A stretch of 64,000 nucleotides of DNA, from NCBI RefSeq assembly GCF_000510725.1, contig NZ_AZNZ01000003.1, positions 62,001 to 126,000 on the forward strand, in the 5' to 3' direction. The DNA is from Pseudoxanthomonas sp. J31. GTDB taxonomy: Bacteria > Pseudomonadota > Gammaproteobacteria > Xanthomonadales > Xanthomonadaceae. The position numbers were made by a program, and so were the translations under genes. Below are positions 19,274 through 26,736 of this stretch, one piece after another (position 1 is the first letter of the stretch; the number at the start of each line of letters is the position of its first letter). The notes beneath the pieces were generated by a model. It made no database searches and was not told where the DNA came from. It was given only the letters and a program-made list of their open reading frames with translations.

Positions 19274-20196
19274 CGGCCAGATTCCTCGGTGCTCGGCGTC
19301 CACCCGCTATCTGCACGCCACGCCAGCGGAAAAGCGGCAGCTTGCCGTAGCGCGTCCAGCGGGAATGACAGGAACGCACGCAGCCCGGCAATGACCTCGG
19401 AAAGCTGAAGCTCGACCAAAGCATTCTTCCTCAGAAATGCCTGCCATTGGGTCTGCTTCTGCCGATCCTGAGCGAATTCGTCACTTAAGCCGAAGGGGAC
19501 GCCGTCCGGCAGCGGCGTCCTGCGGCGCTCGAAGGTGGCGTGGATCGCCTTGGACAGGAGCGCGCCGTCGAATTCGCTGTGGCGCGACAAGATCCAGAGG
19601 TCGAAGTAATCCTTCATGCGGCTATTGGCGATGCCGAGTGACACCAGCGCCTCCAGTTTCTCGGCGACGACCGTGTAGCGGGGGTAGGCACGCAGCTTCG
19701 GGGCAGGCATGTCCGGCAGCATCACCGGGTAATCGACAGCCTCGGGGCCGGGTGTCACGGCGTCACCGAAACCCACGTCGACCTGCACGTGGCATCGGGC
19801 ACCGTCCAACAGTCCGAGGAGCGTGACCCGGACACCGGAGTAGTTGGCTTCCTTGCGGATCTCCTCCGCGTGTACCGAGTCGGCTTGGAAGCGTATGCCG
19901 TCGTCCAGTTCCACCGCACAGATCTCCCGAAACGCCGCCTCGACATGCGGAATCTCGGCCGAGCCGAAGCCCAGCAGGTCGGCGTCGCGTGTCGGACGAT
20001 GCGGGATGTCGAACCACAGGTCGAACAGTAACGCCCCCTTCAGGAGAAAATGGTCGGCATGAGCCGAGACGCTCAGGCGATACAGGAGCCGCTCCAAGGC
20101 GTAGCGGGTGAGGACGAGGTTGAAGTCCTGCTTGTCGGTGCGGGCCTTGACGAGCAGTCGCGCGCGGACCGAGGCGGCGGTGTTCCGTTTGCTCAC
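19270..20196 (-). CDS. abiEii: AbiEii/AbiGii-type nucleotidyltransferase toxin
   Basis: 308-aa type IV toxin. GTG 20196 overlaps the AbiEi stop by 4 bp (GTGA); an upstream start lies inside abiEi and adds non-homologous residues. The nucleotidyltransferase signature is KGALLFDLW followed by RPTRDADLL (residues 53-75), with Asp71 and Asp73 as metal ligands. Later conserved blocks are TVVAEKLEALVSLG and SRMKDYFDLWIL. Family members transfer nucleotides to tRNA or other targets and halt growth during phage infection. The gene is intact and of usual length. Confidence 0.92.
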   Translation of the reverse strand: MSKRNTAASVRARLLVKARTDKQDFNLVLTRYALERLLYRLSVSAHADHFLLKGALLFDLWFDIPHRPTRDADLLGFGSAEIPHVEAAFREICAVELDDGIRFQADSVHAEEIRKEANYSGVRVTLLGLLDGARCHVQVDVGFGDAVTPGPEAVDYPVMLPDMPAPKLRAYPRYTVVAEKLEALVSLGIANSRMKDYFDLWILSRHSEFDGALLSKAIHATFERRRTPLPDGVPFGLSDEFAQDRQKQTQWQAFLRKNALVELQLSEVIAGLRAFLSFPLDALRQAAAFPLAWRADSGWTPSTEESGR

Positions 20197-20792
20197 GTCA
20201 GACTCTCCAGGTAGGGCCGCATCACATTGGCCACTCGGCACAGCTCAGCAAAGCGCCACAGCTCATCCATGCTGACACGCTTGGCGCGCCAGGCTTCCTG
20301 CAGCGCCTCCAGCGCGACATCGAGGCCGATCTTGTTGCGGAACTTGAAGCAGTCGGCCACCGTCCGGGCGACGTTGGTCACGCGCACCGGCACACCATCG
20401 ACGGAGTGTTCCTCGATCCCCTCCGTCAGCGCTGTGCCGGTGAAGCGCACGATGCGCAGCGGGGGATAATCCATCTTGGGCGCGCGGGCCTTGTTCGGGA
20501 TGGCCAGCCAGACCTCGAACGGCGACTGTGTGGTGAGTTCGTGCACGCGCAGTGCCGACAGCAGGCAGACGATGGCCTGCGGGTGTTTGCGTGCCACTTC
20601 GGCCAGCGCGCCGTGCTCCGAGACGGGCCGGTCCGGAATCGCATACAGGCCCCGTCCCACGCGCTGGAGCAGCCCTTGCCGCACCAGCCGCGTGAGAGCG
20701 ACAGTGGGTAGCCCGCGCTCATTGAGATCACGTGGGCGAATAAGGCCGCGCTGGGCGGCAAGTTCCAGAATGCTCTGGTGTGAACTGCCCAT
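20193..20792 (-). CDS. abiEi: AbiEi-family antitoxin / transcriptional repressor
   Basis: 199-aa antitoxin. I choose ATG 20792; the TTG at 20828 lies within the operator. An N-terminal winged helix (LELAAQRGLIRPRDLNERGL ... GLLQRVGRGLYAIP) is followed by the AbiEi_4-type domain with the IVRFTGTALTEGIEE and VNVARTVADCFKFRNKIG blocks. It should neutralise AbiEii and repress the operon by binding the inverted repeat about 20 bp upstream. It is the first of four overlapping genes running to 18198. Confidence 0.92.
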   Translation of the reverse strand: MGSSHQSILELAAQRGLIRPRDLNERGLPTVALTRLVRQGLLQRVGRGLYAIPDRPVSEHGALAEVARKHPQAIVCLLSALRVHELTTQSPFEVWLAIPNKARAPKMDYPPLRIVRFTGTALTEGIEEHSVDGVPVRVTNVARTVADCFKFRNKIGLDVALEALQEAWRAKRVSMDELWRFAELCRVANVMRPYLESLT

Positions 20793-20797
20793 GCCGT

Positions 20798-20840
20798 CAT
20801 AATGTTGCGGAACGTCGGTAGTTGTCAATAATTACCGACA
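20798..20840 (-). promoter_or_regulatory. abiE operon promoter with inverted-repeat operator
   Basis: The operator CGTCGGTA-N12-TACCGACA occupies 20813-20840. On the minus strand a perfect -35 TTGACA (20828-20823) lies inside it, with a -10-like CATTAT about 18 bp downstream (about 20804-20799). The predicted transcript start falls at or next to ATG 20792, so the message may be leaderless. Repressor binding would cover the -35 box. From here to 21105 I see no gene, only a GCGGACTTCG inverted repeat (near 20945 and 21043) of unknown meaning. Confidence 0.5.
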
Positions 20841-21105
20841 AAACACAACGATCATGGTTTCCTGTGCCTGCCGATGCTGCAATCAAACCGCTTGATTCGT
20901 CCGCGCGTAAGCCATTGATCTGTATGGTGTCGCGTTGTGGCCTTTGCGGACTTCGTGCCAGTTTCAGCGAGCGAGGCCGGAGAGAAAAACGGCGAGAGAG
21001 AGTGGAAGGTGGCCCCGGACGGTGCCATAGGCCGGATGCCGAAGTCCGCAGGCTTCCGCAGGAATCCCCGCGAACACGCGGGAGTCGGCGCGATCGGGCA
21101 AGAAA

Positions 21106-21134
21106 AAACCCCAACCGAGAACGGTTGGGGTTTT
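21106..21134 (-). terminator. strong terminator of tRNA-Ala
   Basis: A 13-bp perfect stem (AAAACCCCAACCG / CGGTTGGGGTTTT) around a short AGAA-type loop, with T-runs on both strands. It lies just downstream of the tRNA 3' end and is the expected terminator for its transcript. It may also work in the other direction. Confidence 0.85.
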
Positions 21135-21139
21135 GTTAT

Positions 21140-21215
<76 letters not shown>

Positions 21216-21241
21216 ACGGTGACGGTGACGTCAGGGCGCGC

Positions 21242-21270
21242 ATTCTAGCGCGGCCTTTGCGGTTCGCCAA
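21242..21270 (-). promoter_or_regulatory. sigma-70-like promoter for tRNA-Ala
   Basis: On the minus strand, TTGGCG (21270-21265) and TAGAAT (21247-21242) are separated by 17 bp. Transcription would start about 20 nt before the tRNA. The -10 matches 5 of 6 consensus positions and the -35 matches 4 of 6. Confidence 0.6.
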
Positions 21271-21300
21271 GCCTCCCCGCGCAGGAAACCGCCGATGCGT

Positions 21301-21918
21301 TCAATCCGCGGTGGCGGCGCGCTTGCGGCTGCGCTTGCGCGCCGGCGCGGCGGCCTTTTCCGCGGGCCGTGCCGGCGGTGGGTCGACCTGGCCGATCCAG
21401 GCCAGGGTGTCCAGGTGGGCGAGGAAGTGGCGCAGGTACTGCGGCGACAGCTGCCCCATCAGGTTCAGCGCGCGGTACACCAGCTTGCCGGAGTTGAGCG
21501 GGCCGGCGTCCTCGGGCAGGTCCTGCAGCGAGCGCCGCAGCTGGCTCTCGCTGCGTACCTGCGCCCACAACCGGCGCAGCTCGCCGAGCACGGCCATTTC
21601 CTGCACCTCGCCGGAGGCGGTGGTGCCGTGGCGCTGGCGGGCGATGCCGTCCAGCTGCGCGACAAGTTCCGCCAGCGGCCCCGGTGTGGGCGCCGCCGGC
21701 GGGGCGGGCGCGGGCGCGGGCGCAACCGCGTCCAGCGCGGGGGCATAGCGCTCGACCAGGCGTGCCAGGCGCGCCTCGGTCCGCTCCCGCGCCAGGCCCT
21801 GCTGCGCCCGTGCGCGCCGCGCCAGCGCCTGCAGCGCGGCGAAGCGCAGCGGCTGGGTGCGGTCGGCGCCGGTGGCGCGCCAGCGCTCGAGGCGGGCCTG
21901 GATGTCCTCAGTCGGCAT
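21301..21918 (-). CDS. DUF2894 protein of the MotAB/Zorya-like cluster
   Basis: 205-aa cytoplasmic, helical protein of unknown function. ATG 21918 overlaps the end of the OmpA-domain gene by 11 bp. It begins MPTEDIQARLERWRATGADR, has a Pro/Ala-rich linker (about 67-80), a conserved block around YRALNLMGQLSPQYLRHFLAHLDTLAWI, and a Lys/Arg-rich tail. DUF2894 is found as the last gene of the DUF3348-DUF802-OmpA-DUF2894 set, so it is probably a cytosolic partner of the membrane motor. Confidence 0.85.
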   Translation of the reverse strand: MPTEDIQARLERWRATGADRTQPLRFAALQALARRARAQQGLARERTEARLARLVERYAPALDAVAPAPAPAPPAAPTPGPLAELVAQLDGIARQRHGTTASGEVQEMAVLGELRRLWAQVRSESQLRRSLQDLPEDAGPLNSGKLVYRALNLMGQLSPQYLRHFLAHLDTLAWIGQVDPPPARPAEKAAAPARKRSRKRAATAD

Positions 21919-22558
21919 CGGCGGCACCGGCGGTGCGCACGGGACGGGGCACGGGCGCGATTTCCACGCGGCGGTTGCGCGCGCGTCCTTCCTCGTCGGC
22001 GTTGGAGCCGACCGGCTGGTGCTCGCCGAAGGCGGCGGCAAACACCGAGTCGGCCGGCACGCCTTCCTCGATCAGGGTGCGGGTCACGGTCAGCGCGCGC
22101 TGCGCCGACAGTTCCCAGTTGTCGGCGAAGCGGCGGTTGCCCTCGTGCACCGGACGGTCGTCGGTGAAGCCGCTGACCATCAGCACCTGCTCGCGCGCCT
22201 TGAGGTAGCCGGCCAGCGGCGCGGCCAGCGCGCGCAGGACCTGGCGGCCCTCCGGCTGCAGCTGGTCGGAATTGAGCGCGAACAGCACGTTGCCGCGGAT
22301 GCCGATGCGGCCGTCGACCAGGGTGATGCGGCCGTCGGCCAGTGGCGCGGCCAGCGCCTGTTCCAGCGCCTGGCGCTGTTGCGCCTCGGCCTGGCGCTGG
22401 CGCACCGCCTCGTCCAGCCGCGCCGACAGCTGCAGCTGCACCCCGATCACGCAGACCAGGATCAGCACGAACACGCCCAGCAGCACCGCCATCAGGTCGG
22501 CGAACGCTGCCCAGACCGGCGCCGCCAGGCCGTCCTCTTCGCCGGCGTGCTCGATCAT
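21908..22558 (-). CDS. MotB/ZorB-like protein with OmpA peptidoglycan-binding domain
   Basis: 216-aa inner-membrane protein. One TM helix at about 17-42 carries an Asp in FADLMAVLLG, the position of the ion-carrying Asp in MotB and ZorB. A short coiled coil follows (about 45-68). The OmpA/MotB C-terminal domain has LFALNSDQLQPEGRQVL, VSGFTDDRPV and RNRRVEI for peptidoglycan binding. The start overlaps the DUF802 gene by 4 bp. With that protein it should form a proton-driven stator-like complex across the envelope. Confidence 0.88.
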   Translation of the reverse strand: MIEHAGEEDGLAAPVWAAFADLMAVLLGVFVLILVCVIGVQLQLSARLDEAVRQRQAEAQQRQALEQALAAPLADGRITLVDGRIGIRGNVLFALNSDQLQPEGRQVLRALAAPLAGYLKAREQVLMVSGFTDDRPVHEGNRRFADNWELSAQRALTVTRTLIEEGVPADSVFAAAFGEHQPVGSNADEEGRARNRRVEIAPVPRPVRTAGAADAD

Positions 22559-24633
22559 GCCGCGCTCCGCGCCGACAGGCGCTGCAGGTCCTCGACGATC
22601 TGCTTCTGGCTGAGCACGCCCAGGTCGATCACCTCGCGGGCCTGGGCCACGTAGTAGGCCAGCTGCTCCTCGCTACGCGCGGCGGCCTTCTCCAGCGCCG
22701 CCTCGATCTGCTGCATGCGCTCCACCAGCAGGGCATTGCCCTGGGCGAAGGCCTCGACCGCGGCGCCGAAGGCCTCGGCCAGGCTGGCGACCTCGGCGGC
22801 GCCGGCGGCCACCTGGGCGCCGGCTTCCTGAAGCTGCCCGCCGCGCGCCTGCACCTGCTCCTCGAAGCGGGCGCCGGTGCGCTCGAGCAGGGAGGCGGTG
22901 GACTCGACCAGCGATTCCAGCGCGGCGCGCTGCTCGCCGGAGGCGCGGTTCACGCCTTCCAGCAGCTGGCCGAACATGGCCATGTGCTGGCTGCGCTCCT
23001 CCAGCAGGGCGGTGTCGCGGGCCAGGCTTTCGGACAGCTGGCGGCGCACCTCGGTGATGACCTCGGCCGCGGCCCGCGGCGCCTCGGCGGCGGTGCGGGC
23101 CAGCTGCGAGATCTCGGCGATGGTGGCCTCGGCCTGGGCCTGGGTGCGCTCGCTGATCTGCGTGGCGGTGCTGGCCAGGGTGTCGCACACCGCCTGCTGG
23201 CGCGCCGCGGCCTGCTCGCCGGCCTGCTGCCACTGCTCGCGCAGGGCGGCGCCGGCATGCTCGAGGGTGGCGCTCCAGCGGGCCAGGCGTTCCTGCTCCT
23301 GGCTGGCGAAGGCGGCCTGCAGCTGCGCGTGCGCCTGCTCCAGCGAGTCCAGCAGGGCGGCGGACTGGCGCTCGATCGCGCCGGCGGCCTCGGCCAGCGC
23401 CTGGCGCTGCTGTTCGGTGGCGGCGCGGTTGGCCTCGTCCTGGCGCGCCAGCACCTGTTCCCAGCCGGCGGCCAGGCCGCTGCCGGCCTGTTCCAGCTGC
23501 GCGCCGATCCGCCCCACCAGGGTTTCGGCCTGCTGGCCCATGGCCTGGACCAGCTGCTCCTGGCCACCGCGCAGGTCCTGCAGCAGGGCCGCGCCGGCTT
23601 CGCGCTGGGCCTGCAGCGCCTGGCTCCACTGCGCGGCGATCTCCCCGCCCAGCGCGCGCAGGCTTTCGCCGGCGCCGTCCAGGTGCCGCTGCACCGCGCT
23701 GGTGACGCTGTCGCGGGTCGACTCGGCGTGGCCGGCGATCGCCGCCAGGGTCGATTCCAGCACCGGCTGCACCGCGGCGCGGGCCTCGCGCGCGCTTGCG
23801 GCCACGCTGTCGGACAGGGTGGCCTGGACCGAGCCGGCCAGCTCGCGGAAGGTGGCCTCGGTGCGGGCGTGGAAGGCCTCCTGTTGCGCCAGCTGGCGCT
23901 CGGCGCTGGCGGCCTCGCGCTGCTCCAGGGCGGCCGCCATCCGTTCCAGGCGTTCCACCAGGGCCGGCAGCAGCCCGGCCTGGGCCTGCAGCAGCTGCAC
24001 CGTCTGTTCGCGCTGGTACGCCTGCGACCACGGGCGCAGCACGCCCGCGGCGGCGGCGTCCAGGCGCTGCGCGGCGCGCGCGCGGCCGCGCCGGCACAGC
24101 GCCGACAGCAGGCCCAGCGCGGCCGAAGCGGCCACGCCGGCGATCGAGGTGCCGAAGGCGAAGCCCAGGCCGCGCACCGGGGCGGCCAGCGCATCGCGGA
24201 TCGCGTCCAGCTCGGCCGTGCCTTCCAGGGCCACGCCAGTGCCGCGCAACGTGGTCATCATGCCCAGCAGGGTGCCGAGCATGCCCAGCAGCACCAGCAG
24301 GCCGACCAGGTACGGCACCAGCGCCGGGCCCGGCAGTGGCAGGCGGCCGCCCTCGATGCGCAGGCGCACCGGCTCGCGCAGGCCCGGATCCAGCTGCGCC
24401 AGCCACGCTTCCAGGCTGGCCGGCGCGGCGTCCAGACCGTCCAGCGCGCGCTCCAGGCCGGTGGTGGCCTGGCGGTAGCGGCGCAGTTCCAGCGCGCCCA
24501 ACAGGTAGAAGGCCAGCACCAGCAGGGTGAACAGCAGGGCCAGCGGGTGGCCGGCGGCATAGCCGGCGCCGATCCAGCACACCACGGCCAGGCCGGCGAG
24601 GAAGGTGGCCAGTTCAGGGAGGATTCGTTGCAT
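22555..24633 (-). CDS. DUF802 MotA/ZorA-like membrane protein with long coiled-coil tail
   Basis: 692-aa protein. I start at ATG 24633 (MQRILPELATFLAG), which overlaps DUF3348 by 20 bp; two ATGs slightly upstream are possible. TM helices lie at about 8-28, 31-50, 103-130 and 155-180. The last two (VGLLVLLGMLGTLLGMM and FGTSIAGVAASAALGLL) have the MotA/TolQ/ExbB pattern. Residues about 190-680 form an unusually long Ala/Gln/Glu-rich coiled coil, like the cytoplasmic tail of ZorA. Zorya nuclease/helicase genes are absent nearby. Function is unknown; a motor or channel signalling into the cytoplasm is inferred. Confidence 0.85.
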   Translation of the reverse strand: MQRILPELATFLAGLAVVCWIGAGYAAGHPLALLFTLLVLAFYLLGALELRRYRQATTGLERALDGLDAAPASLEAWLAQLDPGLREPVRLRIEGGRLPLPGPALVPYLVGLLVLLGMLGTLLGMMTTLRGTGVALEGTAELDAIRDALAAPVRGLGFAFGTSIAGVAASAALGLLSALCRRGRARAAQRLDAAAAGVLRPWSQAYQREQTVQLLQAQAGLLPALVERLERMAAALEQREAASAERQLAQQEAFHARTEATFRELAGSVQATLSDSVAASAREARAAVQPVLESTLAAIAGHAESTRDSVTSAVQRHLDGAGESLRALGGEIAAQWSQALQAQREAGAALLQDLRGGQEQLVQAMGQQAETLVGRIGAQLEQAGSGLAAGWEQVLARQDEANRAATEQQRQALAEAAGAIERQSAALLDSLEQAHAQLQAAFASQEQERLARWSATLEHAGAALREQWQQAGEQAAARQQAVCDTLASTATQISERTQAQAEATIAEISQLARTAAEAPRAAAEVITEVRRQLSESLARDTALLEERSQHMAMFGQLLEGVNRASGEQRAALESLVESTASLLERTGARFEEQVQARGGQLQEAGAQVAAGAAEVASLAEAFGAAVEAFAQGNALLVERMQQIEAALEKAAARSEEQLAYYVAQAREVIDLGVLSQKQIVEDLQRLSARSAA

Positions 24634-25318
24634 GGGTTCCATCGGGGGCGGGGCCGAGGGCGGCAAGCAGGCCTTCGGCGGGTTGCAGGCGGATATCCAG
24701 TTCGGCGAGCAGCAGCTCGTGCATGTCGTGGCGGAAGCGTTCCAGCCAGGCGGGCGCCTCGGTCCCGGGCGCCTCGTCGCTGGCGGACAGCAGTTCCTGG
24801 AAGCGGTGTTCCAGCACCGCGGTGGCGCGGCCCAGCAGGCTGCGGGTGGGACGGGCCAGGGCCTGTTCCATCACCGCGTCCACCGCGGCCAGCCGCGCCA
24901 GGGCCGGGGAGCGGGCGGCCAGGCGCTGGCGCAGGGTCTCGCGCAAGCGTCCGCTGCCGCTTTCCAGCAGGTGCTGCAGGGCCATGTGCCGTTGCTGGAA
25001 GTAGCTCCATTCGAACGGTGGGCGCGGGCCTTCGGGCGGCGCGGCGAAGGCGCGGTCGCGGCCGATCGATTGCGCCAGCGCGGCGCGGGCCTCGGCCAGT
25101 TCCGCCGCCGCGTCCCCGGCCGGGGACACGGCCGCCGGGCCCGTGCCCGCCGGTGCGTCCAGCACCCGTGCCAGCGCCACCGCCTGCTTCCATTCCAGCC
25201 AGTGGCTCAGCAGCTGCGACAGCGGATGCGCTGGCGCGTCGGCCGCCGTGCCGGCCAGCTGGGCCAGCTGGCGGACGAAGCGGGGTCCGCTGGGGGTGGG
25301 GCGTGGCTGGGACTGCAT
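24614..25318 (-). CDS. DUF3348 protein, first gene of the MotAB/Zorya-like cluster
   Basis: 234-aa cytoplasmic helical protein of unknown function. It starts MQSQPRPTPSGPRFVRQLAQ, has the family block FEWSYFQQRHMALQH, a region LEHRFQELLSASDEAP, and a conserved end WLERFRHDMHELLLAELDIRLQPAEGLL. It leads four overlapping genes down to 21301, so stoichiometric co-expression is likely. The 225 bp upstream (25319-25543) are very GC-rich with no gene seen. Confidence 0.83.
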   Translation of the reverse strand: MQSQPRPTPSGPRFVRQLAQLAGTAADAPAHPLSQLLSHWLEWKQAVALARVLDAPAGTGPAAVSPAGDAAAELAEARAALAQSIGRDRAFAAPPEGPRPPFEWSYFQQRHMALQHLLESGSGRLRETLRQRLAARSPALARLAAVDAVMEQALARPTRSLLGRATAVLEHRFQELLSASDEAPGTEAPAWLERFRHDMHELLLAELDIRLQPAEGLLAALGPAPDGTHATNPP

Positions 25319-25543
25319 CGGGCGGACGGTGTTCTCTCGACCGGGCGGGGCCGCAAGCCGCCGCGGGACCGGCGCGACGCCGGTGCGGGGCGGGCGGGGG
25401 ATTCCTGCGGTGAGTGGCTCCGGCGCTGGCTGCGGGCCGGGACGCGGCCGGGACGCCGGCCCGGCCGGCGCCGCGGTCGGGGCCGCCGGGCGGCCCGGAA
25501 CGGGCGGAGCCGGGGGCGCGGCCCGCCCGGAAAGGGGCGGATT

Positions 25544-26638
25544 CTAGCCCGCGGCGCCGGTGCGGGCCAGCAAGGGCTGCAGCACCGGCTCCAGTTCGCG
25601 CCGGCGCCAGCCCTGCAGGGGCTGCGGCCAGCTGCCGCTCTCCAGCAGGGCTTCCAGCTGCTTGCGCGAGGCCAGCACGCCGTCCGGCAGGCCCAGGTCG
25701 GCGCTGCGCCGGGCCACCGCGTCCTGCAGCCGGCGCACCGCGTTGCGGTCCGGCTCGGCGGCCACGGCCGGCATCTGCTCCTCGTCGGCCACGGCGGTGG
25801 TCAGGGCCTGCCACAGCGACTTGCCGAGCTTGCGCGGGGCCTTGGGCGTGGCCTCCAGGCGCGCCTGCAGGGCGGTGCCGTCGGCCGGCGGGTCGCGGGC
25901 CAGGTCCAGGGCCAGGTCGTTGTCCAGGATCCAGCTGCGGGGATGGTCCTGGGCGCGCGCCTGCTGCTCGCGCCAGCGGAGCAGGCGCAACAGCCGGCGC
26001 TGGCCGGCGGTATCGAGGAACTGCGCGGCGCGCAGGCCCAGGTGTGGCCACCGCTCCGGCTCGTCGTGCGCGGCCTGCTCGGCGGTGCGGGCCATGTCCT
26101 CCTCCAGCCAGGCCTCGCGGCCCAGCTCGCGCAGGCGGGCGAGGGTGGCCTGGTACAGCGCGTCGAGGTGGCGCACGTCGTCGGCGGCGTACTCCAGCTG
26201 GGCGGGGCTCAGCGGGCGCCGCATCCAGTCCGAGCGGGTCTCGCCCTTGGCCAGCGTGGTGCCGGTGACCTGGGCGACCAGGCGCTGGTAGCCCATGCCG
26301 GCGCCGAAGCCGGCCAGGGCCGCGGCCACCTGGGTGTCGTACATTGGCCGCGGCACGGTGCCGCAGGCGCAGCGGAAGGTGACCAGGTCCTCGCTGGCGC
26401 TGTGCATCACCTTGAGCACGTGGGGGGCGTCCAGCCAGGCGGCGATGGCCTCGGCCATGCCGGGGACGAGGGCGTCGACCAGGAGGACGTCGCCGTCCAC
26501 GGCCATCTGCACCAGGGCCAGGCGTGGCCAGAAGGTGCGTTCGCGGATGAATTCGGTATCCAGGCCGATGCGGGAGGGCGCCGACTGCAGGCGGCGCAGC
26601 AGTTCGGCGGGCTGGTCGATCCAGAGGACTTCTGACAC
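25544..26638 (-). CDS. rnd: ribonuclease D
   Basis: 364-aa 3'-5' exoribonuclease that trims tRNA and other stable RNA 3' ends. The DEDDy exonuclease domain is at about 1-190: Exo I GLDTEF, Exo II in VMHSASEDL, and Exo III YAADDVRHL with the catalytic Tyr. The HRDC domain lies at about 205-290 and a second HRDC-like region follows. The length matches the family. The upstream gene is divergent, so this is probably a single-gene transcript. Confidence 0.93.
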   Translation of the reverse strand: MSEVLWIDQPAELLRRLQSAPSRIGLDTEFIRERTFWPRLALVQMAVDGDVLLVDALVPGMAEAIAAWLDAPHVLKVMHSASEDLVTFRCACGTVPRPMYDTQVAAALAGFGAGMGYQRLVAQVTGTTLAKGETRSDWMRRPLSPAQLEYAADDVRHLDALYQATLARLRELGREAWLEEDMARTAEQAAHDEPERWPHLGLRAAQFLDTAGQRRLLRLLRWREQQARAQDHPRSWILDNDLALDLARDPPADGTALQARLEATPKAPRKLGKSLWQALTTAVADEEQMPAVAAEPDRNAVRRLQDAVARRSADLGLPDGVLASRKQLEALLESGSWPQPLQGWRRRELEPVLQPLLARTGAAG

Positions 26639-26736
26639 TTAGGGATTCCGGTCTTGCGTGGTCTTGCGCGTATTGGCTGGGATAGCCTAACGGCAAATCC
26701 GCCGGCGGGCGGCAGGTTTTTCTCCAGGGAGGCGTC

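Noticed and set aside
22342-25413. Plus-strand frame of about 1000 codons opposite DUF802
   Set aside because: Antisense of the coiled-coil gene, with biased Gly/Gln/Leu composition and no domain.
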